DNA of 54,271 bases from JAVJPJ01 sp040217295 (lineage in GTDB: Bacteria; Pseudomonadota; Alphaproteobacteria; Rhodobacterales; Rhodobacteraceae): positions 1-54,271 of the forward strand of contig CAYWTM010000007.1 in NCBI GenBank assembly GCA_964460185.1, in the 5' to 3' direction. Positions 26,897 to 34,831 of the stretch are shown here, piece by piece. How positions within the stretch are numbered: the stretch's first letter is position 1; each line of letters opens with the position of its first letter. The notes below the pieces were generated by a model. The model made no database searches. It saw only the letters and a list, made by a program, of their open reading frames with translations, and had not been told where the DNA came from. The position numbers and the translations under genes are program-made.

Positions 26897-28888
26897 TCAG
26901 CGCCCCATCACGGTCCTGGCGGCTGCGACGATCGCGGGGATCTGAGGTGTCGCGGCATCCTCCAGGTGTTTCGGGTACGGGATCGGGACCTCTTCGGAGC
27001 AGACCCGCGCCACGGGGGCATCGAGGGACCAGAACCCCTTTTCCATGATCCGGGCCATGATCTCGGCAGCCAGTGAGCCGGACCGCCAACCCTCGTCGAC
27101 GATGACCGCGCGGCGCGTCTTGGCGAGCGAGGCCAGGATCGTGGCATCGTCGAGGGGCCGCAGCGTTCGCAGGTCGATGACTTCGGCCGATATGCCGACG
27201 TCGGCAAGCTCGCGGGCCGCAGCGAGGGTTTTGAACAGCGAGCCGCCATAGGTGATCAGGCTCAGGTCCGTTCCCTCGCGGCGCACGGCCGCTTGCGATA
27301 TATCCACCGGTCCCGACGCGGCATCGAGAGGGCCGGTCATGTTGTAGAGCATCACGTTTTCGAAGATCAGCACCGGGTCGGGATCGTGCAATGCCGTCCA
27401 AAGCATCCCGCGCGCATCCTCGACCGTTGCCGGCGCAAGGACCTTGAGCCCCGGAATATGGGCATACCACCCTTCGAGGCTATGGGAATGCTGTGCGGCC
27501 AGTTGCTTGCCCGCGCCGGTGGCCATTCGGATGACCAGGGGGACGCTGAACTGACCGCCCGACATGTGCCGGATCGTGGCGGCGGTGTTCATGATCTGGT
27601 CGAGCGCGAGCAGACTGAAATTCACCGTCATCAGTTCGACAATCGGGCGCATTCCATTCGCCGCCGCGCCGATGCCTGCCCCCGTGAACCCGGATTCGGA
27701 AAGGGGTGTATCGCGTATGCGGTCTGTGCCGAACTCGTCCATCAGCCCCTTTGACACGGCGTAGCACCCCCCATAGGCGCCCACGTCCTCGCCCATCAGA
27801 AAGACGCGTTCGTCGCGCTGCATCGCCTCTCGGATCGCCTGTTTGACCGCCTCGCGATAGGTGATCTCGACGGTTTTTCCGGATGGCGGAGCGGGCTCGA
27901 AGGGCGGGGCCTGCCCAAGGACATGGGTGGTGAGACTTTCCACCGGTTCCCATGTCCCGGCCTCCGCGAAGGCCACGGCCTCCTCGATTTCCGCCGTCAC
28001 CCGGGCTTCGATCGCCTTGACGTCTTCGGGATGGATCAGGTGATTGTCCAGGAGCCAGGTCTGGAACCTGACGATGGGACCCTTCCGGCGCCACTGTTCG
28101 ACCTCGTCCTTTTCCCGGTAAAGCTGGGCATCGAACATCGAATGCGCGCGGAACCGGTAGGTCTGGCATTCGAGAAACACCGGTGCGCCGGTCTCGCGGA
28201 TACGCGCAATCGCCTTGCGGGCCGCGACCTCGACCGCCACAACGTCCATCCCGTCCACGTGATGCGCTTCGATCCCGTAGGACGCGGCCTTTTGCATGAT
28301 GTCGGTTGCGGCCTCGGTCCGGTCGAGGGCCGACCCCATGGCGTATCCGTTGTTTTCGCACACGAAAAGAACCGGCAGGTTCCAGAGCTGGGCAAGATTC
28401 AGGGCCTCGTGGAATTCCCCTTCTGCCACTGCGCCTTCACCGAAAAAGCAGGCCGTCACGTGGGGCTCTGCCCGCATCCGGTCGGCAAGCGCGAGCCCCC
28501 CTGCCAGGGGCAGGCCCCCGCCAACGATGGCGTTGCCCCCGTACAGGTTCGTCTCGGCATCAAAGAGGTGCATCGACCCGCCGCGACCGCCGGAACAGCC
28601 TTCGGCCTTGCCGTACATCTCGGCGAGAACCGCGTTCATCGATACCCCGCGAACCAGTGCGTGGCCATGTTCGCGATAGGTGGCCACGATCTTGTCCGAC
28701 GCCGCCAGAAGCGGGATGATTCCGGCCGCGATCGCCTCTTCCCCGTCATACAGGTGAAGGAACCCCCGGATCTTTTCCCGGGTGTAAAGCTCGGCACATT
28801 TGTCTTCGAAGCGCCGGATGCGGATCATGTGCTCAAGGAGCTCCAGCACATGTGCCCGGTCCAGCTTCGGTTTGTCCGTCACGGTCAT
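26897..28888 (-). CDS. 2-oxoacid dehydrogenase E1, fused alpha and beta subunits
   Basis: 663 aa single chain. Residues about 10-330 equal E1 alpha, with the thiamine diphosphate motif running from FFGEGAVAEGEFHEALNLA to CENNGYAMGS. Residues about 345-663 equal E1 beta (EDVGAYGGCYAVSKGL, TPLSESGFTGAGIGAA, then a transketolase C domain with EVIDLRTLRPLDDATI). The usual GDG of the TPP motif is GEG here, keeping an acidic ligand. ATG 28888 overlaps the ligase stop as ATGA and has GGAG upstream; the frame is open further but without homology. The fusion is known in some pyruvate/acetoin-type complexes; the true oxoacid cannot be assigned by sequence. Confidence 0.92.
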   Translation of the reverse strand: MTVTDKPKLDRAHVLELLEHMIRIRRFEDKCAELYTREKIRGFLHLYDGEEAIAAGIIPLLAASDKIVATYREHGHALVRGVSMNAVLAEMYGKAEGCSGGRGGSMHLFDAETNLYGGNAIVGGGLPLAGGLALADRMRAEPHVTACFFGEGAVAEGEFHEALNLAQLWNLPVLFVCENNGYAMGSALDRTEAATDIMQKAASYGIEAHHVDGMDVVAVEVAARKAIARIRETGAPVFLECQTYRFRAHSMFDAQLYREKDEVEQWRRKGPIVRFQTWLLDNHLIHPEDVKAIEARVTAEIEEAVAFAEAGTWEPVESLTTHVLGQAPPFEPAPPSGKTVEITYREAVKQAIREAMQRDERVFLMGEDVGAYGGCYAVSKGLMDEFGTDRIRDTPLSESGFTGAGIGAAANGMRPIVELMTVNFSLLALDQIMNTAATIRHMSGGQFSVPLVIRMATGAGKQLAAQHSHSLEGWYAHIPGLKVLAPATVEDARGMLWTALHDPDPVLIFENVMLYNMTGPLDAASGPVDISQAAVRREGTDLSLITYGGSLFKTLAAARELADVGISAEVIDLRTLRPLDDATILASLAKTRRAVIVDEGWRSGSLAAEIMARIMEKGFWSLDAPVARVCSEEVPIPYPKHLEDAATPQIPAIVAAARTVMGR

Positions 28889-30612
28889 GTCTCGTCCGTC
28901 TCCAATGTGGATATGTCGCCTTCGGGCAGCCCCAGTTCGCGTGCCTTCAGCAAGCGCCGCATGATCTTGCCTGATCTGGTCTTGGGCAGTGTCTTGCGAA
29001 ACGTGATCGCGCGCGGAGCCACGGCTGGCCCCAGTCGTTTCCGCGCATGGCCGCGGATGTCGCGTTCCAGCGCGTCCGACCACTCGAAATCCGGATTGAG
29101 GGTGACATAGGCGTTCACGACTTCACCGGCGGTCGCATCCGGCACGCCGATGACCCCCGCTTCGGCAACGGCCGGGTGTTCGATCAATGCGCTTTCAACT
29201 TCGAACGGGCCGATCAGGTGACCGGACGACTTGATCAGGTCGTCCGCGCGACCGACGAACCAGACGTATCCATCAGCGTCGCGCATCGCGAGATCGCCCG
29301 ACAGGTACCACCCATCCACGAAGCATTTGTCATAGCGCGCCTGCTCGTTGAGATAGGCCCGCATCATCGAGGGCCAGCCGGGTCTGAGCGCCAGTTCGCC
29401 GATCTTGTCGGGCCCGAGTTCACGCAGCCTGCCGTCTTCATGTTCGACAATCCCGACCTCGATTCCGGGCATCGGCTTGCCCATGGAGCCCGGCCGGACC
29501 GCCATGCCGGCAAGGTTCGCGATCATGATCCCGCCGGTCTCGGTCTGCCACCAGTTGTCATGAAACGGCTGGCCAAAGACCTTCTCGCTCCAGATCACGG
29601 CTTCGGGGTTGAGGGGTTCACCGACGCTGGCCAGAAACCTGAGAGAGGAAAAATCGTATGCTCTTGCCGCTTGTTCGCCTGCACGCATCATCATCCGGAT
29701 AGCGGTCGGTGCGGTATACCAGACCTCGACCTTTTCCCGTTCGATCATGTTGTACCAGCGGTCGATATCGAATTCGGCCTCGTCGACGATCATCGTCACG
29801 CGGTTCACCAACGGAGAGATGATGCCGTAGGACGTGCCCGTGACCCAGCCGGGATCGGCGGTGCACCAGTAGAGCGTGCCAGGGGTCAGCCCCAATGCCT
29901 TGCGGCCCGAAAATGCATGATAAAGCACTGCATTATGGACATGCACCGCGCCCTTCGGTTTTCCCGTCGTGCCTGACGTGAAATGAATAAGGGCCGGGGC
30001 CTCGGGATCGGTCCGCACGGTCGCGAAATCGGGGGACGCCGCTCGCAGCGCAGGGCCAAGGGCGACGCAGCCGTCGGGTGCGTCTTCTCCCTCGATCAGC
30101 ACCAGGTCAAGCGTTGGTACCTCGTGCCGCCAGGCCGCGATCTTCTGATTGTATATCGATGCCGTCGTGACCAGCACCCTGGCCGCTCCGATCTCCATCC
30201 GTGTCCGGATCGGTTCCGGCCCGAAAGCTGCGAAAAGGGGCGAAAACACAAGCCCCGCCTTCAGCGTGCCCAGGGCACAGGCATACAGGTCCGGCACCCG
30301 CCCCATCAGCGCGAAAAGACTGTCGCCCCTCTCGAAGCCATGGCTGGCCAGAACGTTCGCGAACCTGGCCGCGAGATCGGCCATTTCGCCGTAGGTCAGG
30401 TCGCGCTGTCCGCCGGCCTTTCCGAACCATCGCAGCGCAACCTGTTCACCGTGGCCGGCGATGACATGGCGATCCAACGCCTCGTGCGCGATGTTCAGGG
30501 CGCCGTCGAGACCGTCGATCATGCTTCGGGCCTCGGCCCAATCCCCGTGCAATCCATCCGACCCCAGTGCCGCGGCCCCGGGCGGTATGGTCTTGGTGCT
30601 GTGATCATGCAT
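28885..30612 (-). CDS. acsA: Acetate-CoA ligase (AMP-forming, AcsA type)
   Basis: 575 aa ANL-superfamily enzyme close in length to the AcsA form of acetyl-CoA synthetase. Motifs in order: FTSGTTGKPKGAVHVHNAV (P-loop-like A3), WWQTETGG (A5), WYLSGDLAMRDADGYVWF (A7), GRADDLIKSSGHLIGPFEVE (A8) and PKTRSGKIMRRLL with the acetylatable Lys (A10). The ATG at 30612 has GGGAGGA in front and is preferred to one at 30678. It is first gene of the Acs-E1-E2-ACP operon. Together with an acetoin-type E1/E2 it could recycle acetate or acetaldehyde-derived acetate into acetyl-CoA; alternatively it loads another short acid. Confidence 0.9.
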   Translation of the reverse strand: MHDHSTKTIPPGAAALGSDGLHGDWAEARSMIDGLDGALNIAHEALDRHVIAGHGEQVALRWFGKAGGQRDLTYGEMADLAARFANVLASHGFERGDSLFALMGRVPDLYACALGTLKAGLVFSPLFAAFGPEPIRTRMEIGAARVLVTTASIYNQKIAAWRHEVPTLDLVLIEGEDAPDGCVALGPALRAASPDFATVRTDPEAPALIHFTSGTTGKPKGAVHVHNAVLYHAFSGRKALGLTPGTLYWCTADPGWVTGTSYGIISPLVNRVTMIVDEAEFDIDRWYNMIEREKVEVWYTAPTAIRMMMRAGEQAARAYDFSSLRFLASVGEPLNPEAVIWSEKVFGQPFHDNWWQTETGGIMIANLAGMAVRPGSMGKPMPGIEVGIVEHEDGRLRELGPDKIGELALRPGWPSMMRAYLNEQARYDKCFVDGWYLSGDLAMRDADGYVWFVGRADDLIKSSGHLIGPFEVESALIEHPAVAEAGVIGVPDATAGEVVNAYVTLNPDFEWSDALERDIRGHARKRLGPAVAPRAITFRKTLPKTRSGKIMRRLLKARELGLPEGDISTLETDET

Positions 30613-30998
30613 GGCGTCATCCTCCCCTCGACCCCGACAAGAGCCGAGTTCGCCAAGCCGCGCGATGACGCAGGTCAATTCGATGGAATTTCAATGACCC
30701 GACAGCGCCGGACGTATGCGCGACGCAGACCAGCCCCATCGGGGCGATCCACGCGCCATCGCCCCAAGGCCGCTTGGCAGGATGCTTTCAAAGGCTGTCG
30801 GGGTGCCTGGAACAGGGTTCACTCAATCAGTCATGACGTGAATGAATTCCATTTTGGATGCGCGAAATCACGAAATGAAAATTCAGGGTCAAAATTCAAA
30901 TGGCAGAGATAAATTTGAATTGTCGCCGAAATAAATTATGAGGGATTAACGTCAAGATATGGATTCGAATTCGGAATTCTTGGAAAGCCCATCAATAA
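30613..30998. other. 386-base intergenic region, increasingly AT-rich
   Basis: Contains the leader of the minus-strand ligase operon at its left end. From about 30830 the composition shifts to clearly AT-rich DNA, unlike the rest of the window, with a perfect inverted repeat at 30893-30921 and several AATTC palindromes just before the glycosyltransferase gene. No gene seen. Confidence 0.6.
30893..30921. repeat. Perfect 9-bp inverted repeat upstream of glycosyltransferase
   Basis: AATTCAAAT and ATTTGAATT separated by 11 bases, about 80 bases before the glycosyltransferase start. It could be an operator or hairpin in the leader. Confidence 0.45.
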
Positions 30999-31973
30999 AT
31001 GACCCCCCCCTCCCTCAAGATAACGGTCGCGTCCCTTACAAGGCGTCGACCGAATATGGTGTCGAAACTCATTGGGTCCTGGGCTGCATTGGAGGTTCCG
31101 AAAGGCTGCGAAATTCGGTTTCTTGTTGTCGAGAATGATACCTGTGAGAACACGAAACGATTGATCGAGGATCTGGCCGGGATTCATCCGGCCATCACGC
31201 TTGACTATGCTTTTGAGCCAGAGATCGGCATTCCGTTCGCACGAAATGCTGCGGCCCGATTGGCGATCGCGGCGAATTCGGATTGGCTTGTCTTTGTCGA
31301 TGACGACGAGGTTCTGGCCCGTGACTGGCTGGTGAAACTTGCCGACGCGTTCCGGAAGACAAATGCCGTGTTGATCGGGGCGCCATTGCGTGTCGAACAC
31401 AGGTTCTACGGGCATGGTCTTGTGGAAAAGCTGATGCACGAAAACATTGCCCGGCGCTACGCGAGAAAGGAACGCCGCGCTGCACGCAAGGCAAGTTTGT
31501 GCACGACGCCGGGTGTTACGATCGTTACCAATAACTGGGCTGCCCGCACACACCTGTTCACGACCGAGGGGATCTGGTTCGATGAGTCGCTGCGCCATAC
31601 AGGCGGGAGCGATGTGCAATTCTACTCCGATGTCGTCTCGCGCGGCTTGCCAACGGGCTGGGTTGCAGATGCGTTCGCCTACGAAAGTATCCCTCGGGAA
31701 CGGTTGAGCATACGATATCAGTTCCGACGGGGGCGTGATCAGGCCACTGCAAATTTCCGCAGGAAATTCCGCAAAAACCCCAAGAAATTACGAAGCCTCG
31801 TAATCATCTTGCCAATTCGATTGCTGCTGACGGTTGTGGCTGCTGTGTCCGTCCCTTTGACGGGCGGTCGGACGCTACTGACCTTTTGCCGATCCGCAGG
31901 CTGGGTTGTTGGAAAGATGCAAGCCGTATTGGGGCGGGACTCGAAGCTGTATTTCGAGGTTACTGGGAATTAG
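30999..31973 (+). CDS. Glycosyltransferase family 2 protein
   Basis: 324 aa. GT-A fold with KITVASLTRRRPNMVSKLI at the N terminus, the nucleotide-sugar motif FVVENDT-like stretch near 43-50, and WLVFVDDDEVLARDWL holding the DxD (metal) motif around residue 105. The acceptor-side region TPGVTIVTNNWAARTHLF and FDESLRHTGGSDVQFYSD follows; a hydrophobic C-terminal segment (about 268-287) may anchor it to the membrane. Likely acts in surface polysaccharide synthesis. Codons 2-4 contain a run of eight C (31003-31010), so slippage would switch the frame. The gene has lower GC than its surroundings and ends at a truncated ligase remnant, signs of acquisition. Confidence 0.85.
   Translation: MTPPSLKITVASLTRRRPNMVSKLIGSWAALEVPKGCEIRFLVVENDTCENTKRLIEDLAGIHPAITLDYAFEPEIGIPFARNAAARLAIAANSDWLVFVDDDEVLARDWLVKLADAFRKTNAVLIGAPLRVEHRFYGHGLVEKLMHENIARRYARKERRAARKASLCTTPGVTIVTNNWAARTHLFTTEGIWFDESLRHTGGSDVQFYSDVVSRGLPTGWVADAFAYESIPRERLSIRYQFRRGRDQATANFRRKFRKNPKKLRSLVIILPIRLLLTVVAAVSVPLTGGRTLLTFCRSAGWVVGKMQAVLGRDSKLYFEVTGN
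31003..31010 (+). repeat. C8 homopolymer immediately after a start codon
   Basis: Eight C in a row, placed one base after the ATG of the glycosyltransferase. A change of one base would shift the frame at codon 3 or 4 and abolish the protein. Confidence 0.7.
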
Positions 31974-32401
31974 ACGAATGCCTGGCCGTCAGCCATGCGT
32001 TCGCCGGCAACGCCGCCGGATGCGCCGCAGGAGCGTCGTGAAATCTCGATCCAAGTTTCAAGGTCGGGTTGCATCGGCGGGATGGAACTGGGCGTTCCCG
32101 TCGTGCCGTTGGTCGAATGGGCGCGAACGACGTCGGACATCGGCGCGGTGAGGTGGATGCCGATCGGATGGGTCTCGTCGCGGGTGGCGCGCAGGTCATC
32201 GGTCGTGGTGAAAGGCGGGTTGGTGGTCTCCGGCAATCCCCCCCCGCTGCCACATCGACACACCCTGCCGCTTGCACGCGCTGGCGGTGGAACGCCGAAT
32301 TCCGCATCAGACAGGAGATCTGCGCCCGGTAGGCGGCAGCGGCACGCGCGGCCCGTTCGGATGCGGGTACGGTCTCGAAATCAGACGCGCCCGTGTCGGC
32401 G
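31970..32401 (-). pseudogene. Remnant of a phenylacetate-CoA ligase (PaaK)-like gene
   Basis: Two minus-strand frames together read as the N-terminal part of a PaaK-type AMP-forming ligase. The upstream frame gives YRAQISCLMRNSAFHRQRV-QAAG; the downstream frame gives NPPFTTTDDLRATRDE, APMSDVVRAHSTNGTTGTP and PDLETWIEISRRSCGASGG, matching the PaaK region PFTTKDDLR...VRVHASSGTTGKP...DLDTW. The frame break falls in a run of eight G (32238-32245 on the plus strand as C8); nine would restore it. No start codon is in frame and the C-terminal two thirds are missing, ending where the glycosyltransferase gene ends. It directly follows the SDR stop, so it was probably the third gene of the ALDH-SDR operon. 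Confidence 0.7.
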
Positions 32402-33181
32402 TCACGTCATCAAAAGGCCGCCGTTCACGTGCAGGGTCTGGCCGGTGATGTAGGCCGAGGCCGGGCCGAGCAGAAACAGGATCGGGCCCACGATATCCTC
32501 GGGCACGGCGATGCGGGCCAGCGGGACCGATTTCACATAGACGTCCTTGTCAAAGCCAAGCGCCCTTGTCTGCCGTCCGGTGCCACCTTGCAGAAAGGGT
32601 GTATCGACCGCGGAAGGCGCGATTGCGTTGACGCGTGCATGTGGGGCCATTTCCGCCGCAAGAACCCGCATGAACGCAAGAAGGCCCGCCTTTGCGGCCG
32701 CATATGACCCGTAGCCCGGCATTGATTTCACCGCGAGCCCCGAGGATGCCAGAACAACCGACGGCGCGCGGCCCTTGTGCAGCAGGGGCATGGCCGCCCG
32801 TGCGCACAGATACGCGCTGTCGAGATTGCCTTCGATGACCTCTCGCCAATCCGCCGGATCGAGATCGGCCACGGGCGTGCGGGGATTGGTGAAGCCTGCA
32901 AGATGCACGAGGCCGTCAAGCGCCGGAACCTCGGCTGCGATCCGGGCAAAGGCCTGATCCACGCTGGCCGCGTCCGTGGCGTCGATGGCCACGGACGTGA
33001 TGGTGTCGGGCCAGATATCTTGCATCTTTGCAAGCGGGTCGGCGCGATCTATCGCGAAGACCTGGCATCCGGCCGCTGCAAGCGCCGCGACCGTGGCCTG
33101 CCCGATGCCGCCGGCCGCACCGATGACCGCGATCGTGGCCCCATGTGCCGGGGCAAGCTGCAGGTCCGGTCGATCGCTCAT
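32402..33181 (-). CDS. Short-chain dehydrogenase/reductase
   Basis: 259 aa classical SDR. NAD(P) motif IGAAGGIG at residues 20-27 and catalytic Ser146/147, Tyr160 and Lys164 (SYAAAKAG) are all present, with the C-terminal LHVNGGLLMT usual for the family. Asp45 (AIDRAD) at the end of strand 2 favours NAD+ over NADP+. It overlaps the upstream aldehyde dehydrogenase by ATGA, so both are one operon. Role in oxidation of an alcohol or dihydrodiol intermediate of the adjacent aromatic-acid pathway is inferred. Confidence 0.88.
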   Translation of the reverse strand: MSDRPDLQLAPAHGATIAVIGAAGGIGQATVAALAAAGCQVFAIDRADPLAKMQDIWPDTITSVAIDATDAASVDQAFARIAAEVPALDGLVHLAGFTNPRTPVADLDPADWREVIEGNLDSAYLCARAAMPLLHKGRAPSVVLASSGLAVKSMPGYGSYAAAKAGLLAFMRVLAAEMAPHARVNAIAPSAVDTPFLQGGTGRQTRALGFDKDVYVKSVPLARIAVPEDIVGPILFLLGPASAYITGQTLHVNGGLLMT

Positions 33182-34710
33182 GGGCGCACCCCCATACGGC
33201 GCGGCTCGATCGGGGCGGACGGCACGGTGACGGTCTTTGGCTCCGTGTAGAAGCGCTCGCAGGCCTCGCCGCCCTCACGCCCGACACCGCTGGATTTGAA
33301 CCCGCCAAAGGGCGCGCGCAATTCCCGCGTCATGGTGGTGTTGACCCACACGACGCCGGATCGAAGATCGCGCACCGCGCGTTCCACCGTGGGCAGGTGA
33401 TCGGACCATACATAGGACACGAGGCCGAATTCCGTTGCATTGGCGGCGGTGACAACCTCGTCATAGCTGTCGAAGATCTGGAATGTCGCGAAGGGGCCAA
33501 AGATCTCCTGCTGGCAGACCACGTTTGCATTGCCGGGCGCCAGTGCCGCGATGGGGTCGATGTAGTATCCGCCGGAAATCTCGTCGGGCAGGCCAGCCGG
33601 CACACCGCCACCCGTCAGGATCTCGACACCGTCCTGCGGGGCGGTATGCGCAAACCTGAGCACGCGGTCGCGATGCGCGGCAGAGGCAAGCGGGCCAAGC
33701 TCCGTTTCGGCGTCGTTGGGATCCCCGATGCGAATGTTGCGGGCCCGGTCCACGAAATCGGAAATGAAATCATCGGCGATCGCGCGGTCAACGAATATCC
33801 GCGATCCGGCAAGGCATTGCTGGCCATTGTTGGAATATATGCTGGCCAGGGCCGCATCCAGCGCGCGGTCACGGTCGGCCGAGGCAAAGACGATATTGGC
33901 GCTCTTGCCGCCGAGTTCCATCGTGCACGGCACCAGTCTGCGCCCGGCCTCGGCCATGATCAGTCGGCCGGTGCCCGTGCCGCCGGTAAAGCTGATCAGG
34001 TCGACGCCATCTTGTGCCACCAAGGCTGCCCCGGTCACATCACCGCGCCCGTTCACAAGGTTCACCACCCCATCGGGGACGCCTGCCTCGTGTAGCAACC
34101 TGACGAAAAGATGCAGCGCGAAAGGGGTCTGTTCCGAGGGCTTGAGAACGCATGTGTTCCCGAATGCCAACGCCGCCGCCAGTTTCATCGAAGCCAGCGC
34201 GACAGGCGCATTCCACGGGGCGATCAGCGCCGCGACACCCACGGGTTCGCGTGTCACGATCGAACGGTAACCAGGGGTCTGGTCATAGAGGTCCCCACGG
34301 GCCTGTCCGATGAATTCGGCAAAGAACCGGAAATTCTCGGCCGCGCGCATCATGTGACGGCTTTTGAGTTCCCGCAGCGGAACGCCGAGCGCAAGGCACT
34401 CGAGCCGCGCCAGTTCGTCGGCGTGCTCGACGATCTTGTCCCGCACGGCCAGCAAAAGCGCCTGGCGTCTGGGCACGCTCCATCTGGGCCAATCCGTTCT
34501 GTCAAAAGCCTGCCGGGCCGCGCGAACGGCATCGGCGACAACGTCCGCGCCCGCTTCGCACAGCGTTCCGGCAATGCCGCCCGTGGCTGGATTGGAGATA
34601 TCGAGCGTGCGTCCGGTCCCTTGAATCTCCTTGCCGGCGACAATGCTGTGCGCCGCTTCGGGCGCGCCGGATCCGGCAGGCTGATTTTCGTGCGGGTTGA
34701 GATCATGCAT
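33178..34710 (-). CDS. Aldehyde dehydrogenase (semialdehyde dehydrogenase type, HpaE-like)
   Basis: 510 aa NAD-dependent ALDH. Key residues are Asn167 (APWNAP), Lys190 (VLKPSEQTP), Glu265 (MELGGKSAN) and nucleophile Cys299 (NNGQQCLAGSR). The sequence style is closest to 2-hydroxymuconic or 5-carboxymethyl-2-hydroxymuconic semialdehyde dehydrogenases of aromatic meta-cleavage pathways, though betaine-aldehyde-type activity is possible. It is divergent from an FAD monooxygenase with a palindromic operator between them, only 30 bases upstream of this start, suitable for repression. Confidence 0.9.
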   Translation of the reverse strand: MHDLNPHENQPAGSGAPEAAHSIVAGKEIQGTGRTLDISNPATGGIAGTLCEAGADVVADAVRAARQAFDRTDWPRWSVPRRQALLLAVRDKIVEHADELARLECLALGVPLRELKSRHMMRAAENFRFFAEFIGQARGDLYDQTPGYRSIVTREPVGVAALIAPWNAPVALASMKLAAALAFGNTCVLKPSEQTPFALHLFVRLLHEAGVPDGVVNLVNGRGDVTGAALVAQDGVDLISFTGGTGTGRLIMAEAGRRLVPCTMELGGKSANIVFASADRDRALDAALASIYSNNGQQCLAGSRIFVDRAIADDFISDFVDRARNIRIGDPNDAETELGPLASAAHRDRVLRFAHTAPQDGVEILTGGGVPAGLPDEISGGYYIDPIAALAPGNANVVCQQEIFGPFATFQIFDSYDEVVTAANATEFGLVSYVWSDHLPTVERAVRDLRSGVVWVNTTMTRELRAPFGGFKSSGVGREGGEACERFYTEPKTVTVPSAPIEPRRMGVRP

Positions 34711-34739
34711 GGTTGATTTCTCGAAAATTCGCCAACATA

Positions 34740-34759
34740 CTTGTCTTATGAATAAGACA
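34740..34759. promoter_or_regulatory. Palindromic operator, copy 1 (aromatic island)
   Basis: CTTGTCTTATGAATAAGACA. Perfect 8-bp arms TGTCTTAT / ATAAGACA around GA. It is 17 of 20 identical to the site at 36863-36882. Sits between the divergent aldehyde dehydrogenase and FAD monooxygenase genes. Confidence 0.7.
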
Positions 34760-34831
34760 GCATATCAGGGCAAGAGGTAACATGGCGATGCGCAATCCCG
34801 ACATCCGGCCCGCGATTATCGGGGCGGGGTC

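Noticed and set aside
31995..32453. 152-codon plus-strand ORF between glycosyltransferase and SDR genes
   Set aside because: The opposite strand carries PaaK-like sequence, so this frame is its shadow.
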